From the NCBI RefSeq assembly GCF_014692505.1, contig NZ_JACNYK010000003.1, positions 248,001 to 312,000 of the forward strand: DNA of 64,000 nt, written 5' to 3'. Made by a program: the position numbers and the translations under genes. Shown here piece by piece: positions 16,153 through 24,941 of the stretch. The notes under the pieces were generated by a model. That model saw only the letters and a list, made by a program, of their open reading frames with translations. It did no database searches and was not told the origin of the DNA. The stretch comes from Sphingobacterium arenae. GTDB taxonomy: Bacteria > Bacteroidota > Bacteroidia > Sphingobacteriales > Sphingobacteriaceae. The first letter of the stretch is position 1. Every line of letters starts with the position of its first letter.

Positions 16153-18955
16153 ATACGCTAAACTAATTTTCTTTTTTATCGGGGCAATATATGTTTATCA
16201 GCCGGTGTATGCCCAGCGTGCCGGTACCACGGTAGAGCGAAATGACGAAGCGAATCAAATAAACGAACTTTATAAGCAAGGGAGATGGGAAGAGGGGAAA
16301 AAGATAGCAGAGGATGAGCTGAAAAGAAACCCCAAAGATTCGGATATGCGGATGTTGTTGGGGAAGTATTTTTTAGAGCATCAGGCCTACGATAAGGCGC
16401 GCTATGAGTTGTCGAAGTCTTTGGAGTTTGCACCGACGAACGTCGATTCAAAGCACATGTTGGTTACTGTGGAAACAGAAACCCAGCGTTACTCGAGTGC
16501 GATCTGCTACATTAACGAACTGCTAGAAGTAAACCCTTATTGGAAAGGTTTATGGCGAAAGAAGATTGAGTTGTACCGCACGATGGGGAACCATGTAGAA
16601 GCAGATCGTCTGTTGAAACGAATTTCTCAGATCTACCCGGAAGATAGTGAGCTTAATGCCGACCGTGCACATGTCTTTGAGCAGCATGCGGTAAATGTCC
16701 AAAAGTCTGGTAAGCTGAATGAATCTATCGACATCGGACGTAAACTGGTAGACGAACAGCCGCAACAGCACGGCTCTTATGTGACTGTTATCGATAATTA
16801 TATTAAGGCAGGCGACTATAATAATGCTTTGGTCTATGCGGAGCGTGGATTAAATCAGTTCCCCGGAAATTCTGTGTTCATACAAAAGAAAGTGGCTATT
16901 CTGGAACACCAGAAGCGGTATCCAGAAATATTAAGTTTTCTCGATAATCAAATGAAGCGTGGGGGGGAAGGTAATCTTCGGAATCAGTATAATTACTTTC
17001 TTTTGGAAGCTGCTCGCGCAGCCAAGGGTAATGACCCGGCTTCGCTCTATGGAAAGATTTTTGAAGGATCGCCGGGCAATAAGGAAGCTTTTGATTATGT
17101 CTTTAACAATTTGGTCGCGGAACAACAGTATGAAGAAGCAATTGCTGTATTAGAGCGACACCGGAGAAGTGCAGGCGCTAGCAAAGAGCTCGACATGAAA
17201 GAACTCATGGTATATAAACGTATGGAAAACCATCCGCGTATTGCCGCTTTAACCCGAGCATACTTTGCAAAATATCCGAACGACACCGATCTGCAGGAGT
17301 CCTTTGTAACCATCACTTTGCAGCGCGCGAAGGATAACATGCAGGATGGAAAAATTTCAGATGCTATTACAGACTGGCGCGACATTATTCAATATGGTGA
17401 TGAAGAGTCGGTACAGATCGCTCAGCGTGGCTTGTACAATGCTTATGTGACGGAAAAACGTTATCAGGAAGCGATCATGGCTCTTGATGATATGCTGCTA
17501 GATAGTCCAGGAGATATGGGCTTGTTGGTGAAAAAAGCAGATATGTATTACCAGCAGGGACGATATGAATATGCCTTAACCGTTTATGAACAAGTGCTGG
17601 ATTTCGCTTCTCCTCAAGAACGGGATCGGCATGTGGTGGGCTACGGCGAATTTGTTTCGCCAGTGATCAAAAATTTAAGAGGTACCTATAGACTGGAGGA
17701 GGCACGTCAATATACCGAAAGATGGCTCGCGGTTGACCCAAGAAATCAAGAAGCGTTGTTGAATATGATTAACCTCTGTTTTCAGTTAAAGGATAACGAA
17801 GCGATGTTGCAGTATGCCCAACGGGCCGAGGAACAACATTCGGATGACATAGCCTTCAAAATCAAGCTGGCGGAGGCGATGAACCGTAAGCCGGGACAGC
17901 TCTCAGATTCTTGGGCGTTGCTGCACCATCAGGTGATGCTGAATCCCTTTCATGAGCCATTAGTCAATACCTTTAATCACACAACGGAAGAGTATGCAGG
18001 CGCGTTGCTAAAGGATAAAGAGCATGGCTTGGCACTTTCTATCATCGATACCGCTTTGGGGTATAAGGATGATAATAAAGCGCTAAAATACATGAAGGGC
18101 CTAGCTTATGAAGGACTGAAACAATATGATTCTGCTTACCATTATCAGCAGTTTTATGAACCAACACTTTTGGAGTTCGAGGATTTTAAAGCGCACTTAA
18201 ACTATTTAAGTCAGCGCTCATTTAAAAATAATGTCGGCTTTGCTCACCTGCGTGCACGCTATGGCGATGATTACGCCATCACCTCTATTTCCACGGCGGA
18301 ATATACACGCTTGTTGGATAACGGTTCTTCTTGGACCGGACGTGTAAACTACGCAGGTAGAGAAGAAGGTAAAGGTATTCAAGGACAGGCCGAATGGGCA
18401 AAACCTTGGACAGATAAGCTTTCGTCGCGCGTAGATTTAGCCTTTTCCAATAAGTTTTTCACAAAAATTGCGGTAAATGCTGCGGCGATGTATGTATTTC
18501 GACCAACGTGGGAGGCAGAAGCAGGTGTTGGTTTCCGCCAATTCTTTTCTGGAGAAAATCTAGCAAATTTCAATTTGGAGGCTGTAAAAGATTTAGGGGA
18601 TTGGCGTCTATCGGTTAAATGGGGTAACTTCTTTTTGGATAGTGAGGGGGAAGTTACTTATCTCTATAGTTTAATGGGGCGTGCACAATACTTCATGGCG
18701 AATCCGAGAAACTATATTTTAGCGTTTGGAAGCATTGGAAATACGCCTGACGTGGATCTTTTAGATCGTCAGTTGTACAATAGCTTTGATGTATTTAATG
18801 CGATGATCGGTGCCGGTATGGGGCGTTCCATCACCAAAAACGTCAGCGGAAATGTGATTGGTTCTTGGTATAACTTTCAGACAGATAAATCGTTGACGAG
18901 TGCGTCTTTCAGAAATTTATATAATTTATATTTTCAATTGAATGTATCGTTTTAG
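16136..18955 (+). CDS. TPR plus beta-barrel outer-membrane export protein (PgaA/BcsC/YaiO-like)
   Basis: The 939-aa protein starts with a signal peptide (hydrophobic core about residues 10-24, cleavage after VYAQ). Residues about 35-690 are tandem tetratricopeptide repeats (for example YNNALVYAERGLNQFPGNSV and YEYALTVYEQVLDFASPQER), and the last 240 residues form a predicted beta-barrel ending LYFQLNVSF with a terminal Phe. This TPR-then-barrel order is that of periplasmic-outer-membrane exporters PgaA and BcsC; the barrel resembles the YaiO family. With the GT2 enzyme directly upstream (17-bp overlap), it most likely carries the polymer across the periplasm and outer membrane. It overlaps the next gene by 14 bp. 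Confidence 0.88.
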   Translation: MRKRFKYAKLIFFFIGAIYVYQPVYAQRAGTTVERNDEANQINELYKQGRWEEGKKIAEDELKRNPKDSDMRMLLGKYFLEHQAYDKARYELSKSLEFAPTNVDSKHMLVTVETETQRYSSAICYINELLEVNPYWKGLWRKKIELYRTMGNHVEADRLLKRISQIYPEDSELNADRAHVFEQHAVNVQKSGKLNESIDIGRKLVDEQPQQHGSYVTVIDNYIKAGDYNNALVYAERGLNQFPGNSVFIQKKVAILEHQKRYPEILSFLDNQMKRGGEGNLRNQYNYFLLEAARAAKGNDPASLYGKIFEGSPGNKEAFDYVFNNLVAEQQYEEAIAVLERHRRSAGASKELDMKELMVYKRMENHPRIAALTRAYFAKYPNDTDLQESFVTITLQRAKDNMQDGKISDAITDWRDIIQYGDEESVQIAQRGLYNAYVTEKRYQEAIMALDDMLLDSPGDMGLLVKKADMYYQQGRYEYALTVYEQVLDFASPQERDRHVVGYGEFVSPVIKNLRGTYRLEEARQYTERWLAVDPRNQEALLNMINLCFQLKDNEAMLQYAQRAEEQHSDDIAFKIKLAEAMNRKPGQLSDSWALLHHQVMLNPFHEPLVNTFNHTTEEYAGALLKDKEHGLALSIIDTALGYKDDNKALKYMKGLAYEGLKQYDSAYHYQQFYEPTLLEFEDFKAHLNYLSQRSFKNNVGFAHLRARYGDDYAITSISTAEYTRLLDNGSSWTGRVNYAGREEGKGIQGQAEWAKPWTDKLSSRVDLAFSNKFFTKIAVNAAAMYVFRPTWEAEAGVGFRQFFSGENLANFNLEAVKDLGDWRLSVKWGNFFLDSEGEVTYLYSLMGRAQYFMANPRNYILAFGSIGNTPDVDLLDRQLYNSFDVFNAMIGAGMGRSITKNVSGNVIGSWYNFQTDKSLTSASFRNLYNLYFQLNVSF

Positions 18956-21092
18956 GCTGTTTTACATCTTACTGTCGATGTTCCTACTTTATACCAGCTG
19001 TATAGGGAATGATGAGCAGGCGTTTGATTTTTCTAATCCTGGTTTTCTCATTACCTCCAATGGGGATAGGCGGAGCGCTGAAGCAGCTGATTATTTGTAT
19101 AACCATCTCTTGAAGCGAATCCGAGAAGGCGGGAACTTTCAAATTGCTCGGAGTGATGATGTCGCCCTTGAGCATAAGGAGGCAATAGTTTACTTGGAAA
19201 TTGTTCCAGACCTCGGAGCTGATTACGAAATCAAAAACGAAGAAAATAGGTTGTCTATTTTTGGAAGAGATAAAGAAACGATGGTTTGGTTAAGCTATAT
19301 GCTTATTGATCGAATCGCCTTATTTCATCACGATATTGATGTGTCGGATTTACCCCCTGGCTACATTACTTTTCAAGATGCAGTAGGGAAATTTACTATG
19401 CGATACCGAGAACCACACTTTCTGCCTAATACAGATCTGGATCACAGTGGTTTGTTGGGAACCCACAGTGTTGATAGTGATTGGGGGCTCTGGGGACACA
19501 ATCTTGCACGGGTTTTTATAGATGGCGTGGAAGATAGTTCTTATGCTTGGGTAAATGGGAAGCGCGACAAACAGCAGTTCTGTTTTTCTGCAAGCTCGAC
19601 ATTTAAAGCAATAAAGAATTTCATCATAGACGAGTACGGAGATGGAAGGGACGTCTCGAAATGGTTTATGATTGCGCCGAATGATAATAAATTGGTTTGT
19701 ACCTGTTCTAACTGCCAAGCGGAAGGCAATACGCCTAAAAATGCTACAGGCTCGGTCGTTCGATTGCTTAACGAATTGGCTACGGAATTTCCAAAGCATT
19801 ATTTCTTTACGACGGCTTATCTCACAACCGCTGAAGCACCGGACCGCCCGCTGGAAAGCAACACCGGCGTGTTCATCAGTACCATCGATTTACCAAAGCG
19901 TCCCGTTTTGGATAAAAACGATAATCCTGTGCACAAATTTGCGATCCTGATAAGCGATTGGAAAGAAAAAACGAATAACATCTACCTTTGGGATTATATA
20001 TCAAATTTCGATGATTACCTGACGCCTTATCCGGTTCTGTCGCGTTTTAAATCTAATCTTTCTTTTTTTAAAGCACAGGGTGTCAATGGTATGTTTCTGA
20101 ACGGAAGTGGCTATGATTATTCGTCGCTTGATGATGTGAAAACATATGTTATGGCGGCACTGCTGCACGATGCATCGTTGTCTATAGCCCATCTTGTCGA
20201 GGCTTATTTTAAACGATTCTATCCCGTGACGAGCGACGTGCTTTCGTCTTATTATCTTACACTAGAAGAACAGACGGCTTCTAAAAATAAGACACTTCCC
20301 GTATACATGTCGTTCCGTGAAGCCGAAGACCTCTTTTTTAATCAAGAGCAGTTTCGGCAGTTGTACGAAGCGTTGGATAAAGTACGACCTGGTCTTGATA
20401 GGGAAGAACGCAGGCGGATCGACAAGTTGTTGACAGCATGGAGTTATACGTATCTTCAGGTTTTGTATCACCGCGGCTATAAAACAGGTGGGGTTTTCGT
20501 TGATGCTGGGAATGACGTGGAAGTATCGAATAAAATATACCCGGCACTTAATCGGCTCAAAGATCATAAAAAATATACGGACTTGAAACGCTATAAAGAG
20601 AGTGGGGGAGAGCTTCCCGCTTATATCGCGGAATGGGAAGAACTGTTGAAAACAAAACCGTTTTCTGCTAAATTCGTGTCTGATCTCCAAGTTATCGAGT
20701 TAAATACCACCACTATCTTGGAAGAAGGAAAAATGCTCAGTGACAGGATGGTAGGATTCGCTTCGGATTTTAATCAAGGATGGTTTATGAACTCAAAAGA
20801 TATAGAGATAATCGGAACTATTGGAAGAGAAATTGATTCTATAGAAAAAGTGGCACTCCGATTTTTGATTAATAAACGGCATAGGATGCTACCTCCAGTA
20901 GAAGTTGAGCTGTTAAAAGAAGGAGTGAGCCTGGGGAAGGTATCTAATAAATGGTATCGAGAACAAGGGAATATTGTAATGGTGGAATTCCCTGTTCATA
21001 TGAAGCCTGGTGATAAGTTACAGATAAAGATCCGACAGAGTAAACAAATTACAAATTCAGTTATTGCTTGTGATGAGATACAACTATTTTAG
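18942..21092 (+). CDS. DUF4838 lipoprotein, putative glycan-active enzyme
   Basis: The 716-aa protein begins with a lipoprotein signal whose lipobox ends at Cys20 (LLYTSC). The central part resembles DUF4838, a Bacteroidota family related to glycoside hydrolase TIM barrels of the alpha-glucuronidase type; typical pieces are MIAPNDNK with the CTCSNC cluster, VFISTID, NIYLWDYISNFDDYLTPYPV and GVNGMFLNGSGYDYSSLDDV. The C-terminus is a beta-rich domain. No catalytic residues can be assigned with confidence. Position directly after the exporter suggests a surface or periplasmic role in trimming or modifying the polymer, comparable to the hydrolase domain of PgaB or to BcsZ; this is inference. Confidence 0.8.
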   Translation: MYRFRLFYILLSMFLLYTSCIGNDEQAFDFSNPGFLITSNGDRRSAEAADYLYNHLLKRIREGGNFQIARSDDVALEHKEAIVYLEIVPDLGADYEIKNEENRLSIFGRDKETMVWLSYMLIDRIALFHHDIDVSDLPPGYITFQDAVGKFTMRYREPHFLPNTDLDHSGLLGTHSVDSDWGLWGHNLARVFIDGVEDSSYAWVNGKRDKQQFCFSASSTFKAIKNFIIDEYGDGRDVSKWFMIAPNDNKLVCTCSNCQAEGNTPKNATGSVVRLLNELATEFPKHYFFTTAYLTTAEAPDRPLESNTGVFISTIDLPKRPVLDKNDNPVHKFAILISDWKEKTNNIYLWDYISNFDDYLTPYPVLSRFKSNLSFFKAQGVNGMFLNGSGYDYSSLDDVKTYVMAALLHDASLSIAHLVEAYFKRFYPVTSDVLSSYYLTLEEQTASKNKTLPVYMSFREAEDLFFNQEQFRQLYEALDKVRPGLDREERRRIDKLLTAWSYTYLQVLYHRGYKTGGVFVDAGNDVEVSNKIYPALNRLKDHKKYTDLKRYKESGGELPAYIAEWEELLKTKPFSAKFVSDLQVIELNTTTILEEGKMLSDRMVGFASDFNQGWFMNSKDIEIIGTIGREIDSIEKVALRFLINKRHRMLPPVEVELLKEGVSLGKVSNKWYREQGNIVMVEFPVHMKPGDKLQIKIRQSKQITNSVIACDEIQLF

Positions 21093-21621
21093 AATGATAA
21101 TGTGTGCGGTTAGCGTATGGACGCTTGTGGGCTGTATAAACTTTGCTGAAAAAAAAACCACCGTAGAAATAGAGGATAATAACCGACATTATTATCCTAT
21201 TCTGGCGGGGCAGCAAAAAGATATTTCCTTTAACATTAAGAATAAGGGCGAGCATCCGTTGATGATAACGGATATCATAACCTCATGCGGTTGCCTAAAA
21301 GTTAACGATGATAAGGCTACGTTCAGTATTCCGCCTGGAAAAGAGCGCCTATTAACATTAAGTTATAACAGTTCGAAGAATGTGGGGTATGTAAAACATT
21401 ATGTGACTCTGTACGGAAACTTCTTGTCTGGCGATATACAGGAGGTAGAATTTGATATTAATGTTGTGCCAAACGCAATGTATACCAAGGACTACGAAGA
21501 ACTCTATAGGGAGGAAATGGATGAACAGGGTGGATTTGAACGTTTTGTAGATGGTGATGTGAATAATAAAGGATATTATATGGATGAAGATTTTAATAAG
21601 AGTATACATGATAATAGATAG
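21073..21621 (+). CDS. DUF1573 lipoprotein
   Basis: I choose ATG 21073 (MRYNYFRMIMC); a TTG further upstream at 21064 is possible. The 182-aa product has a lipobox WTLVGC with Cys21, followed by a DUF1573 immunoglobulin-like domain (about 40-140: DISFNIKNKGEHPLMITDII, TSCGCLKV, IPPGKERLLTLSYN). DUF1573 domains are ASH/PapD-like beta-sandwiches found in periplasmic and surface proteins. It overlaps the DUF4838 gene by 20 bp, so it belongs to the same operon; a structural or chaperone role for the export complex is possible but unproven. The C-terminus is acidic and probably disordered. Confidence 0.88.
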   Translation: MRYNYFRMIMCAVSVWTLVGCINFAEKKTTVEIEDNNRHYYPILAGQQKDISFNIKNKGEHPLMITDIITSCGCLKVNDDKATFSIPPGKERLLTLSYNSSKNVGYVKHYVTLYGNFLSGDIQEVEFDINVVPNAMYTKDYEELYREEMDEQGGFERFVDGDVNNKGYYMDEDFNKSIHDNR

Positions 21622-21767
21622 TTTATCCTTGTATCAACGATGAGTAGCGCTTCAACTGACTAGATGTGATTGGTTGTTGAGGTGCATGAAAATGTGGTAA
21701 TGTCTGTGTTTTTATCTCATATATGTGAGAAATTTATTAGATTACAACACTTAATTACCTGTTTTGT

Positions 21768-22208
21768 ATGGCTACATCTGTCTATGATCCCAAGGAACTA
21801 TTGGATACATTATTAAAAATAGAGTATGAACTCCAAGAAGCAATGGAGAAATACTGTCATGATTCGCGTTTTTCTATTGATGTTGATGTAGAAAAGACAC
21901 TAGAAGCTTTTTTGAGCAGACAGGGAGTGAAGGGAAATGAAGTTGGTTTTCTATCTACCCAAATAGCTTTGCTGCATTTGCGTCGAGAGGTCGAGAAAAG
22001 CCGTGACGTGGTTGTCGATACCAATGATCTTAGGGCGTGGGAAGAATATACTCGATACAGCGATCACGAAGAAAACCGGGGAGAAATAAAACAGAGAAAC
22101 GGAACAGATACCGCTCTAGGGACTAAACTTAACTATGTGATGTTAGTCATTACGCTTACTTCCGTGATGTTGACGGGTTATTTTTTCCTTTTTTATTCAT
22201 TGGCTTAG
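21768..22208 (+). CDS. Hypothetical protein with C-terminal membrane helix
   Basis: I do not recognise this 146-aa protein. It has a soluble helical N-terminal part (about 1-115), charged in its second half (YTRYSDHEENRGEIKQR), and a single C-terminal hydrophobic helix (about 121-145: LNYVMLVITLTSVMLTGYFF), so it is probably tail-anchored in the inner membrane. It lies 146 bp after the DUF1573 gene and 50 bp before the regulator, all on one strand. A small membrane partner for the synthase, as PgaD is for PgaC, is one possibility, but there is no sequence support for homology. Confidence 0.7.
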   Translation: MATSVYDPKELLDTLLKIEYELQEAMEKYCHDSRFSIDVDVEKTLEAFLSRQGVKGNEVGFLSTQIALLHLRREVEKSRDVVVDTNDLRAWEEYTRYSDHEENRGEIKQRNGTDTALGTKLNYVMLVITLTSVMLTGYFFLFYSLA

Positions 22209-22258
22209 GGCAGGAATAATAGCCTGCATTAGCAAGTGTATTGTTCAACCCAATTGGT

Positions 22259-23800
22259 ATGTTAAAGAGATTTTTTTTATATTATTTTTTCTGCATTACT
22301 GTTCACTTGGCTTATGCACAGGAAAAAAGCTTTAATCAACGTTATGTGGAAGTTTCTGTATCGCTGATTGCGACAGACGTACAGGCTGCACTGCAGGTGT
22401 CTGATTCGCTTTTGAGCGTGGCAAAAACGGATGAGCAACGTGCAAAAGCCTATATGCTATCTGCTAATATATATATGAATTTGGGAGAGCAGGCATTGGC
22501 TATCCGACAAGTGATGCAAGCGGATGAAATCGTTGAGGCTTCCCTTAATTCAATGTGGCAGGCGACAACAAAAGGTTTCTTATCGACCGCGTTTAGACAG
22601 ATAGGTTTAATAAAAGCAGCCGAACGGTATATTAATCAAGCAGAGGAAGCAAATAATAGAACGACCGGAAAAGAGACGTACACACTCACTAAGATCAATA
22701 TATTTCACGAGCGAGCAATGCTGTCGATGGCAAGATCGGACTACGAGACGGCTAAATTACATGTATTGGATGCCGGTAGATTAATTGTGTTTGATCATCA
22801 CGAAGACAAACGTTCTAGTTTGATTAAAGCGACGAATCACCAGCTTTTGGGTCTGTGTTATCTACATCTCGATAGTCTGAAAGAAGCCGAAGAGATGTAT
22901 CTGTCGTCGCTTTCCGAAATTGGCGATGTGGAGAGCAACTTAATACCTTATATCTTCCGTGGATTGGCGGAAGTCTCGTTAGGGCAGGATAGTCTGGGTA
23001 AGGCTCGAATGTATCTGGAAAAAGCGGAGCCTTATTTGGAAGGTAGTAAATTTAAGGAACTAGAAGAAGCCGTTTATCGTACATATACAAAGTTTTACTG
23101 GAAAGCAGGAGAGATCGATGGAGCGATGCGGTATGGAAACTTGTTATGGGAAATAAGAAGTGAGCGAGAGAAGGAAATTAGAAAAGTGTCCGATGCGCTC
23201 TTTGAGGAAATGTATAACACGAAAGAAAGTTATAGAGATAAATTCAAAATAACTCTGATCATCGGACTTTGTCTCGCAGTTTCGACGATTTTTTTGACAT
23301 TGTATCTCTTTTTTCTGTCTCGCACAAGGTCTACTCATCATATCGTGGCCAAACAAAAGGACGAATCTGTCACATCTGAAAAAACCGAATTTGCAAAGCG
23401 CGATGCTAGTGAGCTACGAGAGATTAATATTTCCAAGGAAACGGAGCAGCGGTTGTTAAAAGATATTGGTCGGTATGAAGAACGCCTTTTTTTTCTGGAT
23501 AAGGATATTTCGTTGGGTGTGATGGCGAGGTTACTCAACACCAATCAACGCTATGTATCTTATATTATTAAGAAGCATCGTGGAAAAGATTTTTATGGTT
23601 ATGTACAGGCTTATCGCATACAATTTATTATCGATCGTCTCAAGGCGGATCCTGCACTTCTTGATTATAAGTTGGCACACTTGGCTGAAATGAGTGGTTT
23701 TACCAGCCTTAGTCAGTTTTCGACTGCATTTAAGACGGAAACCGGTTTGCCACCTTCTGCTTTTGTACATTTTAGAAAAAAGGAGTTAGGTAGGTGCTGA
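22259..23800 (+). CDS. TPR-containing membrane AraC-type regulator
   Basis: I choose ATG 22259 (MLKRFFLYYFF) over an upstream TTG at 22241. The 513-aa protein has a signal peptide ending near AYAQ, a periplasmic TPR region (about 20-330), one membrane helix (about 335-360: ITLIIGLCLAVSTIFLTLY) and a cytosolic C-terminal AraC HTH (about 400-510: VMARLLNTNQRYVSYIIKK and LAEMSGFTSLSQFSTAF). This hybrid layout is common in Bacteroidota, where the periplasmic TPRs are thought to sense a signal and the HTH acts on DNA. As the last gene of the co-directional block it is a plausible local regulator of the exopolysaccharide-like operon. Confidence 0.85.
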   Translation: MLKRFFLYYFFCITVHLAYAQEKSFNQRYVEVSVSLIATDVQAALQVSDSLLSVAKTDEQRAKAYMLSANIYMNLGEQALAIRQVMQADEIVEASLNSMWQATTKGFLSTAFRQIGLIKAAERYINQAEEANNRTTGKETYTLTKINIFHERAMLSMARSDYETAKLHVLDAGRLIVFDHHEDKRSSLIKATNHQLLGLCYLHLDSLKEAEEMYLSSLSEIGDVESNLIPYIFRGLAEVSLGQDSLGKARMYLEKAEPYLEGSKFKELEEAVYRTYTKFYWKAGEIDGAMRYGNLLWEIRSEREKEIRKVSDALFEEMYNTKESYRDKFKITLIIGLCLAVSTIFLTLYLFFLSRTRSTHHIVAKQKDESVTSEKTEFAKRDASELREINISKETEQRLLKDIGRYEERLFFLDKDISLGVMARLLNTNQRYVSYIIKKHRGKDFYGYVQAYRIQFIIDRLKADPALLDYKLAHLAEMSGFTSLSQFSTAFKTETGLPPSAFVHFRKKELGRC

Positions 23801-23861
23801 TATATTGGCGTTTACTAAGCGCTTCTTGCGAGACCGAGCATTGTGAAAGCTCTATCATGAT

Positions 23862-24095
23862 ATTTGGCCGCATTATCGCAACACAAAGTGTGATGAATTA
23901 ATGAATTTTATCGAACACTATGCAGCAACGATCCGAGAATCACAAAAGAAAAATTTTGAGGTATGGGGAATGGGAGGTCGTCGAGGAAATTGGAAAACAG
24001 GAGAGCAGGACGATTTGGGGAAATCTAAAGCAAATCTCAAAACATGGTTGAGAAAGCGTAGAAAGTATATAGACAAGGAGATGTCTAAGTTTTAA
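23862..24095 (+). pseudogene. Remnant of a CotH-like protein, C-terminal end only
   Basis: An ATG at 23901 opens 64 codons, and the frame is open back to 23862. The reading IRESQKKNFEVWG followed by SKANLKTWLRKRRKYIDKEM resembles the C-terminal end of CotH-family kinases, where a helix ends in a NFxxW motif and is followed by a final LKxWLxxRxxWxD helix. The kinase core is absent and stop codons interrupt the upstream frame, so I interpret it as a decayed gene fragment. An alternative is an unrelated small basic protein. It sits 100 bp after the regulator gene. Confidence 0.42.
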
Positions 24096-24182
24096 CCTCT
24101 ATAAGATGTTGTTCTGATGACGTTGTCTCAATAAGTAAGTTATAGTCTGCGGAGTTAGCTTAATTTTGCACAGTTCCCCTTT

Positions 24183-24644
24183 GTTTTGCTGTACGTCGAT
24201 GTCTTGACGGCGCACGACTTGCAGGATGTGCCGGGCAAGGATGCGGTTCTTTTGTATGGGAAATGCACTTCGGCATACACCGGGACGATGAAGATGGGCT
24301 TCTTGTTCATACCTCCATGCGGGAAAGTCAATATTCCGTATGCCGAGATGATACTTTCGTCCTCCGGAACCAATCTTCCGTCTTTCTATATAATTTCCTT
24401 GCCCGCCGAAAATAAACTCTTGTGCATCGAAGTGATTTCGGCATACGACAATACGTTTGCCTTGGGCAACGGAATGATCATCCCATACGACAACGCAAAA
24501 AAGATGGACGGAAGTTTCATCAGGTAGGGCAACGAAATGATTTCGGCGGACGACGACGTTACCCTCCTGCCCAACGACATGACACTTCCGTCCGCTGACG
24601 TCGCATTTCCGTCCGGGACGGGTAGTATCCCATGAAGTATGGCA
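24183..24644. repeat. Degenerate 21-bp periodic array, about 22 units, encoding heptapeptide repeats
   Basis: Cutting the sequence every 21 bases from 24183 aligns about 22 units around a degenerate core close to TTCCGTATGCCGA, preceded by an A/T-rich pair and followed by AATG-like ends. The clearest units are 24330-24350, 24435-24455, 24456-24476, 24540-24560, 24561-24581 and 24582-24602. In the plus frame they read as heptapeptides (NIPYAEM, ISLPAEN, ISAYDNT, FALGNGM, IIPYDNA, TLLPNDM, TLPSADV), broken by a TAG at 24525-24527. Because the core is nearly self-complementary, the minus strand also reads as heptads (SYAEITS, SSAEIIS). I do not recognise the family. Confidence 0.75.
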
Positions 24645-24796
24645 AACCGATTTCCATACAATTCCTTACCCTCCTTCTGATCAAAAAACTGAAAAACCTT
24701 ACCGTAATCATATGACTAGAAATAATTCTTTCGGGTGCTGGCATTCCTATAAGTACTGCTATTTATAGGGTTTTGATACTAAATGTTTTACTCGAT

Positions 24797-24815
24797 GCAG
24801 AGCGTGAGGGATTGG
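24797..24815. repeat. Degenerate direct copy of the tRNA-Ser 3' end
   Basis: These 19 bases match the tRNA-Ser 3' end and flank at 24941-24959 at 16 of 19 positions (mismatches at positions 3, 7 and 18), in the same orientation and 144 bp away. Such duplicates can be left when an integrated element that used the tRNA as attachment site is lost. No integrase gene remains nearby. Confidence 0.4.
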
Positions 24816-24907
24816 TTTAGCCCCACTACCCCAAGCTCAACCCTAAACCTCCTTCGGATCGAACCCCAGCCAACCCTTCTGGATCTCATCCCTAAACGCT
24901 ATAAAAG

Positions 24908-24936
24908 TAAAAGTCCATCTTTTGGATGGACTTTTA
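24908..24936 (-). terminator. Terminator of tRNA-Ser
   Basis: TAAAAGTCCATC (24908-24919) pairs with GATGGACTTTTA (24925-24936) around a 5-nt loop. It lies 5 bp beyond the 3' end of the minus-strand tRNA. Confidence 0.8.
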
Positions 24937-24941
24937 TTTCG

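Larger units (their letters stand above)
24096..24941. other. Gene-poor accessory scar between CotH remnant and tRNA-Ser
   Basis: The stretch holds no conventional gene. It contains the 21-bp periodic repeat (24183-24644), decayed sequence to about 24780, a degenerate copy of the tRNA-Ser 3' end (24797-24815) and the tRNA terminator (24908-24936). Open frames on both strands here are explained by the 21-bp (seven-codon) periodicity. Confidence 0.6.

Noticed and set aside
24183-24644. CRISPR array
   Set aside because: Units are 21 bases end to end with no unique spacers between them, and no cas genes occur in the window.
24386-24661. Minus-strand open frame across the heptad array
   Set aside because: It is open only because the repeat unit is 21 bases (seven codons) long and nearly self-complementary; the plus frame is equally plausible.
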